A program made the position numbers and the translations under genes. DNA of 64,000 bases from Malonomonas rubra DSM 5091 (GTDB taxonomy: Bacteria; Desulfobacterota; Desulfuromonadia; Desulfuromonadales; Geopsychrobacteraceae): positions 1 through 64,000 of the forward strand of contig NZ_FQZT01000015.1 of assembly GCF_900142125.1 (NCBI RefSeq), in the 5' to 3' direction. The notes under the pieces are model-generated. The model was not told the DNA's origin, searched no databases, and saw nothing but the letters and a program-made list of their open reading frames with translations. Shown piece by piece: positions 25,548 through 32,908 of the stretch (position 1 is its first letter; each line of letters starts with the position of its first letter).

Positions 25548-25823
25548 TTACTGTCCAGCATCAAGCCAATCTGAATCGCAGCGCAATGCCTTGCTCCTGC
25601 GAAGCAAATAGGCCAGGTAGCTGGGACAATCGTCGTATTCATCAGAGCAACAACGCATCCGTTTGCTGGTGCTCAAAGGTTCTGCAGCAACCGATGCCGT
25701 ACAACGGTTTTCCTGGGCACAGTAAAAAGGGCAACGGTGTGATGCCAGAAAACCGGCGCTCCCCTCTTTTTCCGACGAATCCCTGGTTGCACGGTACACC
25801 CACTGGTTGATCATATTCTCCAT
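25548..25823 (-). CDS. Small Cys-rich protein, unknown function
   Basis: The 91-aa protein contains RCPFYCAQENRCTASVAAEP, RCCSDEYDDCPSYLAYLL and further Cys, seven or more in all, a pattern fit for metal or Fe-S binding in the cytoplasm. No signal peptide is seen. The start at 25823 follows a GTGAGGAGG ribosome site and the gene has its own terminator, which supports a real gene. The spacing (C-x3-C, C-C, D-C-P) recalls small zinc-finger-like proteins of delta-type bacteria; no family name is certain. Confidence 0.7.
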   Translation of the reverse strand: MENMINQWVYRATRDSSEKEGSAGFLASHRCPFYCAQENRCTASVAAEPLSTSKRMRCCSDEYDDCPSYLAYLLRRSKALRCDSDWLDAGQ

Positions 25824-25929
25824 GTTTCCTCCTCACTGCTCCCTTGAGCAGCATGTCTGCTTTATCGTTCGGTTCAGTCAACTTAAACCGCTGAAGTTAG
25901 CAAATGATGAGGAAAACTTGTCCCGTTCT

Positions 25930-26739
25930 TTAGCCTTCTTCGTCGTGGAAAGTTCGCTTGATCAGCAAGGCGACACAGCCGCCGAGCAGCAGCAGAACCA
26001 CCACCGCGCCACCGGCAATTTTGCGCTTTTCAACCGAATCTTCGTAATCTTCAATCTGTTCTCGCGTGGTCGCCAAACCGGCATCGAACTCTGCCGTTTG
26101 CTTTTTGATCCGCTCTGGCGCAACCGTATGGAACAGGCGGCGGAAGCTGTTACGTTGAGAAAACAGGTCTTCTCTGAGTCGTTGCATATCGAAGCCAACG
26201 CGATGCAGATCAGCAACTGAAGCTTCTAGTTCGACCAATGTCGCTTCAGTCGCGCTGATGATCTGCTTAACCTGTGCCGCCCGCTCGTATTCGTGGCAGC
26301 GAGAGCAACTGTCAGGATTAATCAAATCGATGGTCGCCTTTTCAACAGCGTGATTGCCGTGGCAAACCACGCACTGTGGCCCCCACAACTCCAATGCCTT
26401 GCCATGCGCACTGGCCAGATAATCCTCTTTCACGCCCAGGTGGCAGCGTCCACAGAATTCGGGGACTTCGATATACTCCGGCACACCGATAAATCCGCGC
26501 TCCGGACTCATCGCCATTTCGAAGTCTGTCGGGTCACCACCATGGCAATCGTGACAGGAGATTCCGTTCTGTGCATGAATGCTGCCCCGCCACTGGCCAA
26601 CCGGCGCCGACAGACGCTCTTCCAAACCGGCGTGGCACTGAAGACAAACCGTTTCTTCAGCCTGAACCCAAAGCGGCAGGAACAACAGGCAAGCAAGAAT
26701 TACCGCCGACACTCGTCTCATCATTTTTAACCGCATCAT
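25930..26739 (-). CDS. Membrane-anchored pentaheme cytochrome c
   Basis: The 269-aa protein has a signal sequence (MMRRVSAVILACLLFLPLWVQA), five CxxCH heme sites (CLQCH, CHDCH, CGRCH, CVVCH, CSRCH), a long helical region and a C-terminal membrane helix (KIAGGAVVVLLLLGGCVALLI). It would sit on the periplasmic face and take electrons from the Rieske/cytochrome b pair. Its start overlaps the cytochrome b stop by four bases (ATGA). The longer frame to 26952 runs inside cytochrome b and is rejected. Helices after the last heme may contact the membrane complex. Confidence 0.88.
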   Translation of the reverse strand: MMRLKMMRRVSAVILACLLFLPLWVQAEETVCLQCHAGLEERLSAPVGQWRGSIHAQNGISCHDCHGGDPTDFEMAMSPERGFIGVPEYIEVPEFCGRCHLGVKEDYLASAHGKALELWGPQCVVCHGNHAVEKATIDLINPDSCSRCHEYERAAQVKQIISATEATLVELEASVADLHRVGFDMQRLREDLFSQRNSFRRLFHTVAPERIKKQTAEFDAGLATTREQIEDYEDSVEKRKIAGGAVVVLLLLGGCVALLIKRTFHDEEG

Positions 26740-27833
26740 GAGTAATGCCCCCACATCGACAAACCGACAAACAATAGAATTCCCAACAGATAAAGGCTGA
26801 TAAAAATCGGCCGCTTGACCGGTCGGCGTTCCGGACCGCGATCGATAAAGGGAAGCATGGCCAGAAAGCCCATCGCCGCCCCCTGCGCTGCCAGCCCCAG
26901 GAATTCGCTCGGGAAAATCTTCAGCGTCTGGTAAGCCCAGAGGAAATACCACTCCGGCTTGATGTGTTCCGGCGTGGTAAACGGATCGGCAGGGGTCAGT
27001 GCATCGAGCGGGATAAACAGCCAGGGCGCGTAGAAGGTGATCGCTACCAGCAGCGCCAGGGCGAAAAAGACCACCGCCAGGTCTTTCACGGTGTAATGAG
27101 GATGAAAAGGGACACCGTTCGGATGTTCTTCGTGACCGAATCCGTACGTCAGTTTCGGTTGATATTCCTCACCAAAAGGAGGTGCAGAGATACCGATGCG
27201 ACGCACACAGAACAGGTGGAATCCCACCAGCGCAAGGAACGCCATCGGCAAGCCCATCACATGCAGAGCGAAAAAGCGGCCCAGCGTCGCTTCACCAACC
27301 GACGGCCCGCCACGCAGAAACTCGATCAGAAAATCACCGACAATCGGAATCGCCCCGGCAGCATCGGTAGCAACCGTGGTTGCCCAGAAAGAAAGCTGGC
27401 TCCAGGGCAGCAGGTAACCGGTGAGGCAGAAGACCAGCCCCAGGTTAAACAGAATAAAACCGGAAACCCAGGTCAACTCACGCGGCCGTTTGTAGCTGCC
27501 CATGTAAAGAACCGACAGCATATGCAGTAGCAGGAAAACAATGATCAGGTTGGAACCGACCACATGTAAATAACGAATCAACCAGCCGTAAGGCACCTCA
27601 TTCATAATCATGGTGACGCTGGCAAAGGCTTTTTCAGTATCAGGAACATAATAGACCAGCAGCAGGATACCAGTCAGAAACTGCAGCCCGAACATCGCCA
27701 TCAGCACCGCGCCCATGGTGTACCAGATATTGATATTGCGCGGTAGCAGGTAACCGGTCAGTTGCTGGTGCAGCAACGCGCGGATCCCGATCCGCCGATC
27801 AAGCCAGTCAACCGTTTCTTTGTACGGATTCAT
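26736..27833 (-). CDS. Cytochrome b/b6 subunit of a bc-type quinol oxidase complex
   Basis: The 365-aa membrane protein joins the b6-like and subunit-IV-like parts. Heme ligands lie in RYLHVVGSNLIIVFLLLHML and in RFFALHVMGLPMAFLALVGFH, the quinone-site PEWY motif in IKPEWYFLWAYQ, and GYLLPWSQLSFWATTV is the usual loop. It oxidises menaquinol and passes electrons to the Rieske protein and cytochrome c. The ATG at 27833 is preferred because the GAGGAG site is six bases upstream; a nearby ATG at 27839 lies too close. It follows the Rieske gene by 10 bp. Confidence 0.9.
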   Translation of the reverse strand: MNPYKETVDWLDRRIGIRALLHQQLTGYLLPRNINIWYTMGAVLMAMFGLQFLTGILLLVYYVPDTEKAFASVTMIMNEVPYGWLIRYLHVVGSNLIIVFLLLHMLSVLYMGSYKRPRELTWVSGFILFNLGLVFCLTGYLLPWSQLSFWATTVATDAAGAIPIVGDFLIEFLRGGPSVGEATLGRFFALHVMGLPMAFLALVGFHLFCVRRIGISAPPFGEEYQPKLTYGFGHEEHPNGVPFHPHYTVKDLAVVFFALALLVAITFYAPWLFIPLDALTPADPFTTPEHIKPEWYFLWAYQTLKIFPSEFLGLAAQGAAMGFLAMLPFIDRGPERRPVKRPIFISLYLLGILLFVGLSMWGHYS

Positions 27834-27843
27834 TGCCATCTCC

Positions 27844-28272
27844 TCAACCGACCAGAATGTCTTCGCCATCGAGCGAAACCGGATAACTTTCCAAAGCCGT
27901 TGGCGGTGGCCCGCCAAGCACCTGACCGGCGGGAGAAAACCGTCCACCGTGGCAGGGACAGAGAAATTCCTGTTTATCATCAACCCACTTGACGATGCAG
28001 CCCAGATGGGTACAGACAGCGCTCAGAGCAAGAAACTCTCCCGCACTCGGCTGCAACAGCACCGCAGGTCGCCCCTGATAAGAAAAGAAGTGCGCACCGC
28101 CAACAGCAACCTCCTGGCGGGCAACCCGAACCAGGTCTTCCGCTGAGCCTTTGTCGATCGGTGACAGGTAGCGGAACAGAGGCCAGCCTGCGACTGCCGC
28201 AACGACAGCGCCGACCCCCCCGAGAATCACAGTGAGAAATGTTCTTCGTTCCTTGGGTGTTGCATCGTCCAT
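27844..28272 (-). CDS. Rieske iron-sulfur protein
   Basis: The 142-aa protein has an N-terminal membrane anchor preceded by a TFLTV segment (residues 10-32), then the two cluster motifs CTHLGCIV and CPCHGGRFS that bind the [2Fe-2S] centre, with the disulfide Cys in both. It is the second gene of the DUF1573 - Rieske - cytochrome b - cytochrome c operon. The N-terminus has RR in KERRTFLTVILGG, resembling a Tat signal, as is known for Rieske proteins. The start follows AAGGAGC. Confidence 0.93.
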   Translation of the reverse strand: MDDATPKERRTFLTVILGGVGAVVAAVAGWPLFRYLSPIDKGSAEDLVRVARQEVAVGGAHFFSYQGRPAVLLQPSAGEFLALSAVCTHLGCIVKWVDDKQEFLCPCHGGRFSPAGQVLGGPPPTALESYPVSLDGEDILVG

Positions 28273-28298
28273 AAAAAGCTCCTTGAACCGGTAAGGGC

Positions 28299-28982
28299 TT
28301 ACTTCTTCGATAAGCGGGCCGAAACTGGGATTCTCAGTTGCGGCAGTTTTTGATAATCGGTGGCAATAATAATGTAGCCAGTCAATCGCTTCTTCCCTTC
28401 CGGGTACGTTGCTGTTACCAGCAGTTCAACTTCTTCGCCGTGCGGCAGGTCAAGCGCACTCAGCTCAGCCTTGAGTTCGGGATTTGTAGCTGTCGGCGCA
28501 TGCAGGCGAATATCCTTCTGCCCCAGATTTTTCAGCCTGACCCTCGTCGTCAACTCTGTTCCCTCTTTAACCCGGCCCCACTTGATCCGGTCCGGTTCAG
28601 TCAGGATTTCAGCCTTGACTGTTCCGACCAGGCCAAAGCTTACTGCTTCATGTTTCGGGTCGTTTGAATCGATACTGATGGTCTTGTGTATCGCTCCTTT
28701 GAAATCAGTGGAATCAAAGGTAACGCGCAACTCACCGAAATCACCGGGGGCAATCCGCTTGGACGACAACATCGCTGCAGTGCAACCGCAGGAACTACGA
28801 ACATTACCGACCTGCAGAATTTGATCACCGTTGTTATGAAAACGAAACACGTGATGAACCTTGTCACCCTGGAAAACGGTGCCGAAATCATAGGTCAAGG
28901 TCTCTACCGTCACACTGGGAGCAGCCCAGGCGGTAGAGAGCCAGAGTGAGCAAAAAACAATAGTGGCAAGCAGACGCTTCAT
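28299..28982 (-). CDS. Exported DUF1573 protein
   Basis: The 227-aa protein has a clean signal peptide (MKRLLATIVFCSLWLSTAWAA), then VTVETLTYDFGTVFQGDKVHHVFRFHNNG and VRSSCGCTAAMLSSKRIAPG, the DUF1573 (Ig-like, ASPM/SPD2/hydin type) signature. The SSCGCT block is conserved. The rest is beta-rich. It is likely periplasmic and sits 26 bp upstream of the Rieske gene in the same direction, so it may help assemble or support the bc complex; that role is inference from position. Confidence 0.82.
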   Translation of the reverse strand: MKRLLATIVFCSLWLSTAWAAPSVTVETLTYDFGTVFQGDKVHHVFRFHNNGDQILQVGNVRSSCGCTAAMLSSKRIAPGDFGELRVTFDSTDFKGAIHKTISIDSNDPKHEAVSFGLVGTVKAEILTEPDRIKWGRVKEGTELTTRVRLKNLGQKDIRLHAPTATNPELKAELSALDLPHGEEVELLVTATYPEGKKRLTGYIIIATDYQKLPQLRIPVSARLSKK

Positions 28983-29077
28983 CGATAAACCTCTCCTACT
29001 TTGGTCGACAATTCTAACAGCTCTGAATCATAGCACAATCCCGATAACAAAACAGTCATGACGACTGTCGGTTGCGA

Positions 29078-29107
29078 TTGACAGGCTTGTATTCTTCTTG
29101 CTATAGA
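29078..29107 (+). promoter_or_regulatory. Sigma-70 promoter of hpt
   Basis: TTGACA (29078-29083) and TATAGA (29102-29107) are separated by 18 bp, 39 bp ahead of the hpt start codon. It is the best -35/-10 pair I see in the window. Confidence 0.75.
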
Positions 29108-29145
29108 GTACATTTAATACATTTAATCAATGGAGCAAAAATCTT

Positions 29146-29673
29146 ATGCCGGAGCAAACCCGCAGAATCCTCTTCTCCCGCGACAAAATAGCTCGTGAAA
29201 TCAATCGCCTAGGGCAAGAAATCAGCCGCGACTACGGTGATGAAGAAATCATGTTGGTCGGTGTCTTGAAAGGCTCCTTTCTGTTTATTGCCGATCTGAT
29301 CCGCGAGATCACATCACCCAGCGTGGTCGATTTCGTTCGATTGGCCAGCTACGGTTCCGGCACTCAGACCTCCGGCATTATCGAATTTCGCAAAGAACTG
29401 GAAATGCCGATCACCGGGCGTAACGTTATTATTGTCGAAGACATCGTCGATAGCGGCTATACACTTGAGTGTCTCTACAACAAACTGTTGCTGCAGAAAC
29501 CAAAATCGCTGAAGGTCTGCACCCTGATCGACAAACGCGCCAGGCGCGAGGTCGAGATCGAGGCCGATTATGTCGGTATCAGCATGGATGATGGATTCAT
29601 TATCGGCTACGGATTAGATCATGATGAGCGTTACCGTAATCTACCTGACATTTACGTTATTGAAGAAGAGTAA
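29146..29673 (+). CDS. hpt: Hypoxanthine phosphoribosyltransferase
   Basis: The 175-aa protein has VGVLKGSFLFIADLIREI, the PRPP-binding IIVEDIVDSGYTLE motif, and VCTLIDKRARREVEIEADYVG with GFIIGYGLDHDERYRNLPDIYV near the C-terminus, all signatures of bacterial Hpt. It converts hypoxanthine (and usually guanine) with PRPP to the nucleotide in purine salvage. The length is that of the family. The zinc-ribbon gene follows at once and may share its transcript. Confidence 0.95.
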   Translation: MPEQTRRILFSRDKIAREINRLGQEISRDYGDEEIMLVGVLKGSFLFIADLIREITSPSVVDFVRLASYGSGTQTSGIIEFRKELEMPITGRNVIIVEDIVDSGYTLECLYNKLLLQKPKSLKVCTLIDKRARREVEIEADYVGISMDDGFIIGYGLDHDERYRNLPDIYVIEEE

Positions 29674-29733
29674 TTGTCTTTAAATGATGAAGTGGACAGC
29701 CCCTCACCGGGCTCCGGAAAAGGAGAAGATCGG

Positions 29734-31011
29734 ATGGTCATAGTCTGCCCTGAATGTTCGACCAAATTCCGTGTCAACAGCGAGCGGATTCCAGATGGCG
29801 GTGCAAAAGTCCGCTGCGCTCGATGCAAACATGTATTCCTGGCGCAGAAGCCGGTCGAAGAAGAAATCCCTGCGCCAGTGATCGAAAGCCCGGCGGTTGA
29901 AGAACCAACCGTTGCAGAGCCCCCGGTTCCTGAAGCGTTTTCGGTGCAACACGAAGCACCCGAAGTTGATTCGACAAGCGAAAGCGATTTCGATTTCGGT
30001 GCGGATGCAGAAGAAGAGCAGGACTTTCAGCCAGAACCAGCCCCGCTTGTTGAGGAACCGGAAACTGCCACCGATTCGACCTCGGAGAGCGACGAAGAGC
30101 CTTTCAGCGGCGATTTCAGTGGGGAGAAAGAGGAACCTGAAAGCAGTTTCAGCTACGATCAGTTCCGCGAACTCGATCCGGCAACAGCGGAAGAAGAGGA
30201 CGACTTCAGCTTCGATTCCGAGCCCGAAACTGCTGAGGAGCTCATGGAAACCTCGGCGAACGCAGAAGAAGATTTCACTTTCTCTGGTCCAGCCGATGAG
30301 CAAATAGAAAAACCAGTAGAGCCGATTGAAGCTGTTGCGGAAGAAGAGGAAGAGCCAGCCAAAAAGAAGAAAAAATATAGCGACGAAGAGCTGACTGCGT
30401 TGTTCGCTGATGAGCAAGAGCAGGAGCCTGTTGCACAAGAACCGGCAGTGCCAGCGCCGACAGTGAAGAAGAGCAGTCCGCTGGGCAGCTTGATCCGCAT
30501 CCTGTTGCTGTTAATTCTCGGTCTGGCGATTATCGGCGGTGCTCTCTATTTCCTGAACGGCCCGGAACAGATCGAGCAAGCGATCCAGCAATTGCTCGGC
30601 CAGCAGGTCCAGACGTTAGAACAAGGTCGGATTTCGCTGAGTGAGCTGGAAGGAAAATTCATCAACAACCAGGAGGCAGGCGAGCTTTTTGTCATCCGTG
30701 GCGCGGCAACCAACAATTACAGGGAGCCGCGCTCCTCTATCCAGGTCAAAGGTATTATCTTTGACCAGAACGGCAAACAGTTGCTGCAGAAGACCATCTT
30801 CTGCGGCAACCCGATCAGCGACCAGGAGTTGCAAACCCTGCCGTTCAGTAAACTGGAAGAAATGATGCGCAACCAGTTCGGCAAAGCCATGAGTAATGTA
30901 AAGGTCAACAACAAAGAAACCATCCCATTTGTCATCGCCTTTCGCGACCTGCCCCAGAACCTCTCTGAATTCAGTGTCGACATCGCCTCTTCCGAGCCAG
31001 CCGCTCAATAA
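29734..31011 (+). CDS. Zinc-ribbon (MJ0042-type) membrane protein with DUF3426-like end
   Basis: The 425-aa protein begins MVIVCPECSTKFRVNSERIPDGGAKVRCARCKHVF, a CxxC/CxxC zinc ribbon. It continues with a long acidic low-complexity region (about 40-240, Glu/Pro/Ser), one membrane helix (LIRILLLLILGLAIIGGALYFL, about 251-272) and a DUF3426-like C-terminal domain. Such proteins are common after nucleotide or cell-envelope genes; their task is unknown. The start at 29734 follows AAAAGGAGAAG; an upstream TTG gives a longer frame without conserved residues. Confidence 0.85.
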   Translation: MVIVCPECSTKFRVNSERIPDGGAKVRCARCKHVFLAQKPVEEEIPAPVIESPAVEEPTVAEPPVPEAFSVQHEAPEVDSTSESDFDFGADAEEEQDFQPEPAPLVEEPETATDSTSESDEEPFSGDFSGEKEEPESSFSYDQFRELDPATAEEEDDFSFDSEPETAEELMETSANAEEDFTFSGPADEQIEKPVEPIEAVAEEEEEPAKKKKKYSDEELTALFADEQEQEPVAQEPAVPAPTVKKSSPLGSLIRILLLLILGLAIIGGALYFLNGPEQIEQAIQQLLGQQVQTLEQGRISLSELEGKFINNQEAGELFVIRGAATNNYREPRSSIQVKGIIFDQNGKQLLQKTIFCGNPISDQELQTLPFSKLEEMMRNQFGKAMSNVKVNNKETIPFVIAFRDLPQNLSEFSVDIASSEPAAQ

Positions 31012-31045
31012 CCCCACCCTAAAAAATCAAAAAACATACAGGCAC

Positions 31046-31076
31046 AAAAAAACGGCGACTATAAGAAATAGCCGCC
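31046..31076 (-). terminator. Terminator of the ferredoxin gene
   Basis: GGCGACTAT pairs with ATAGCCGCC (one A-C mismatch) over a five-base loop; on the minus strand a run of seven T follows. It lies 40 bp past the ferredoxin stop and may also serve the converging gene. Confidence 0.7.
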
Positions 31077-31115
31077 GCTTTCAAATCTGTTCTGTATTAA
31101 AAATACAGGGTCGAT

Positions 31116-31286
31116 TTAAGCTTCGCTGATAGCATCAACCGGGCAGGTATCAACACATGCAGCGCAATCGGTGCAGGCAGCTGCATCGATGGTGTAAATC
31201 GGGTCGCCGGCAGAAATAGCTTCGACCGGGCAGGAATCGGCGCAAGCACCACAAGCAATACATTCGTCACTGATTACGTAAGCCAT
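31116..31286 (-). CDS. 2[4Fe-4S] ferredoxin
   Basis: The 56-aa protein MAYVISDECIACGACADSCPVEAI, then CTDCAACVDTCPVDAI shows two complete C-x2-C-x2-C-x3-CP motifs, as in clostridial-type ferredoxins. It is a low-potential electron carrier in the cytoplasm. The start at 31286 follows GAGGAGAGAAT; a longer frame to 31340 overlaps the promoter zone. It stands alone, with its own terminator, between the zinc-ribbon gene and ackA. Confidence 0.95.
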   Translation of the reverse strand: MAYVISDECIACGACADSCPVEAISAGDPIYTIDAAACTDCAACVDTCPVDAISEA

Positions 31287-31581
31287 TATTCTCTCCTCCT
31301 CAATTCGTGAGATATACAGCCTCCGAGGCGGAAGCTGCATTTTAGGTCGGCGACAACTTTACCCGATCTTGTTGCGGCTGTCTAGCCCAGAAAAACCCTT
31401 GCCAAGATATGGTTTTTTGGGCTAGATTGTACGCTCTTTTTATTCGGCAACCCCCTTACAGCACAGGGTTTTTGCCTTTTTATCAGATATCTCAATCTTT
31501 TCTTTAAGCAAAAATAAAACGATTTTTTATTTTAACTAAAATGTCGATTTGACAAAAAATGCGCTAAAGGAGACATAAACA

Positions 31582-32847
31582 ATGGATATTCTTGCACTTA
31601 ATTGCGGCAGCTCGTCAGTTAAGTACCAGCTGTTCGACTGGAAGAAAAAAGAAGTTATCGCCAAGGGGATGGTAGAACGGGTTACCATTGGTGATTCCTA
31701 CATTATTCATGAAGTTCCCGGGCGCGAGACCTACCGCGAAGAATACGAGTGCCCGGACCACAAGACTGCTGTTCACCTGATTGTCAAAATCCTTACGGAC
31801 AATGTGCACGGCGTCATCAAGGAAATGTCGGAAATTTCTGCTGTCGGTCATCGTGTTGTCCACGGCGGCGAAAAATTCACTTGCTCGGTAATGATCACCG
31901 ACGAAGTTCTCGATGCAATCAAAGAAGTACAGCACTTAGCACCTCTGCACAACCCGCCGAACATCTCCGGCATTGAAGCCGCGCAGGCCAATCTGCCGGA
32001 CGTTCCGCACGTTGCCATCTTCGACACAGCCTTTCACCAGACAATGCCGGAGTCAGCGTACACCTATCCTGTCCCCTACGAGTGGTACGAAAAGCACGGC
32101 GTACGGCGCTACGGTTTCCACGGCACCAGCCACCTGTACGTTTCCAAGCGTGCCGCCGTCCTGCTGGGCAAAGCCCCGAAGGATTGCAACATTATCACCA
32201 TGCATATCGGCAACGGTGTTTCCCACACAGCCATAAAAAATGGCGTCTCGGTCGACACTTCGATGGGCCTCACCCCACTGGAAGGAGCCATGATGGGAAC
32301 CCGCTGCGGCGATATCGACCCGGCAATCCCGGCCTTCATCATGCAGCGTGAGAACCTGACCCCGCAAGAGATCGACAACGTTCTGAACAAAAAAGCCGGC
32401 GTACTCGGTGTCACCGGTGAATTCACTGACCGTCGTGATGTCATTGAAGCCGCTGAAGCTGGCAACGAAAAGTGCAAACTAGCGCTGGAGATCGAAGGCT
32501 ATCGCCTGAAAAAGTACATCGGCTCCTACTGCGCCGCTCTTGGTCGCCTTGATGCCGTTGTCTTCACCGCCGGTGTTGGAGAAATGGGTTGGCTGATCCG
32601 TGAAAAAGCCCTGGAGGACCTGGAGCACATGGGCATCAAGCTGGACAAGGAAAAGAACCGCAACACCATGACCCGGAAGGCGGAAACCATGATCACCACC
32701 GCCGACTCCCCGGTCAAAGTTTTCGTTATTCCGACCGATGAGGAATTGGTTTTCACCGAAGACGTGGTTGCGATTCTCGAAGAGACCTACACCGACCACA
32801 TGAACTTCAAATACACCTTCGCCGAAAGCACTTTCCAGCGCAAGTAA
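31582..32847 (+). CDS. ackA: Acetate kinase
   Basis: The 421-aa protein has MDILALNCGSSSVKYQLF, GHRVVHGGEKF, FDTAFHQTMPESAYTYPVP, HIGNGVSHTAIKNG, SVDTSMGLTPLEGAMMGTRCGDIDPAIP and VFTAGVGEMG, all acetate kinase signatures including the N, R, H and E residues of the active site. It interconverts acetyl phosphate and acetate with ATP. No pta gene is adjacent in the window. The start follows AAAGGAGAC, and a strong terminator follows the gene. Confidence 0.97.
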   Translation: MDILALNCGSSSVKYQLFDWKKKEVIAKGMVERVTIGDSYIIHEVPGRETYREEYECPDHKTAVHLIVKILTDNVHGVIKEMSEISAVGHRVVHGGEKFTCSVMITDEVLDAIKEVQHLAPLHNPPNISGIEAAQANLPDVPHVAIFDTAFHQTMPESAYTYPVPYEWYEKHGVRRYGFHGTSHLYVSKRAAVLLGKAPKDCNIITMHIGNGVSHTAIKNGVSVDTSMGLTPLEGAMMGTRCGDIDPAIPAFIMQRENLTPQEIDNVLNKKAGVLGVTGEFTDRRDVIEAAEAGNEKCKLALEIEGYRLKKYIGSYCAALGRLDAVVFTAGVGEMGWLIREKALEDLEHMGIKLDKEKNRNTMTRKAETMITTADSPVKVFVIPTDEELVFTEDVVAILEETYTDHMNFKYTFAESTFQRK

Positions 32848-32870
32848 ATCGGCTCTTCAGTTGCACACCA

Positions 32871-32904
32871 AAGGCCGACAGGAATTCCTGTCGGCCTTTT
32901 TTTG
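32871..32904 (+). terminator. Terminator after ackA (and end of the eCIS operon)
   Basis: AAGGCCGACAGGAA and its perfect 14-base complement face each other and run into seven T. The convergent eCIS operon ends 5 bp beyond, so the hairpin may also stop readthrough from that side. Confidence 0.93.
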
Positions 32905-32908
32905 CGCC

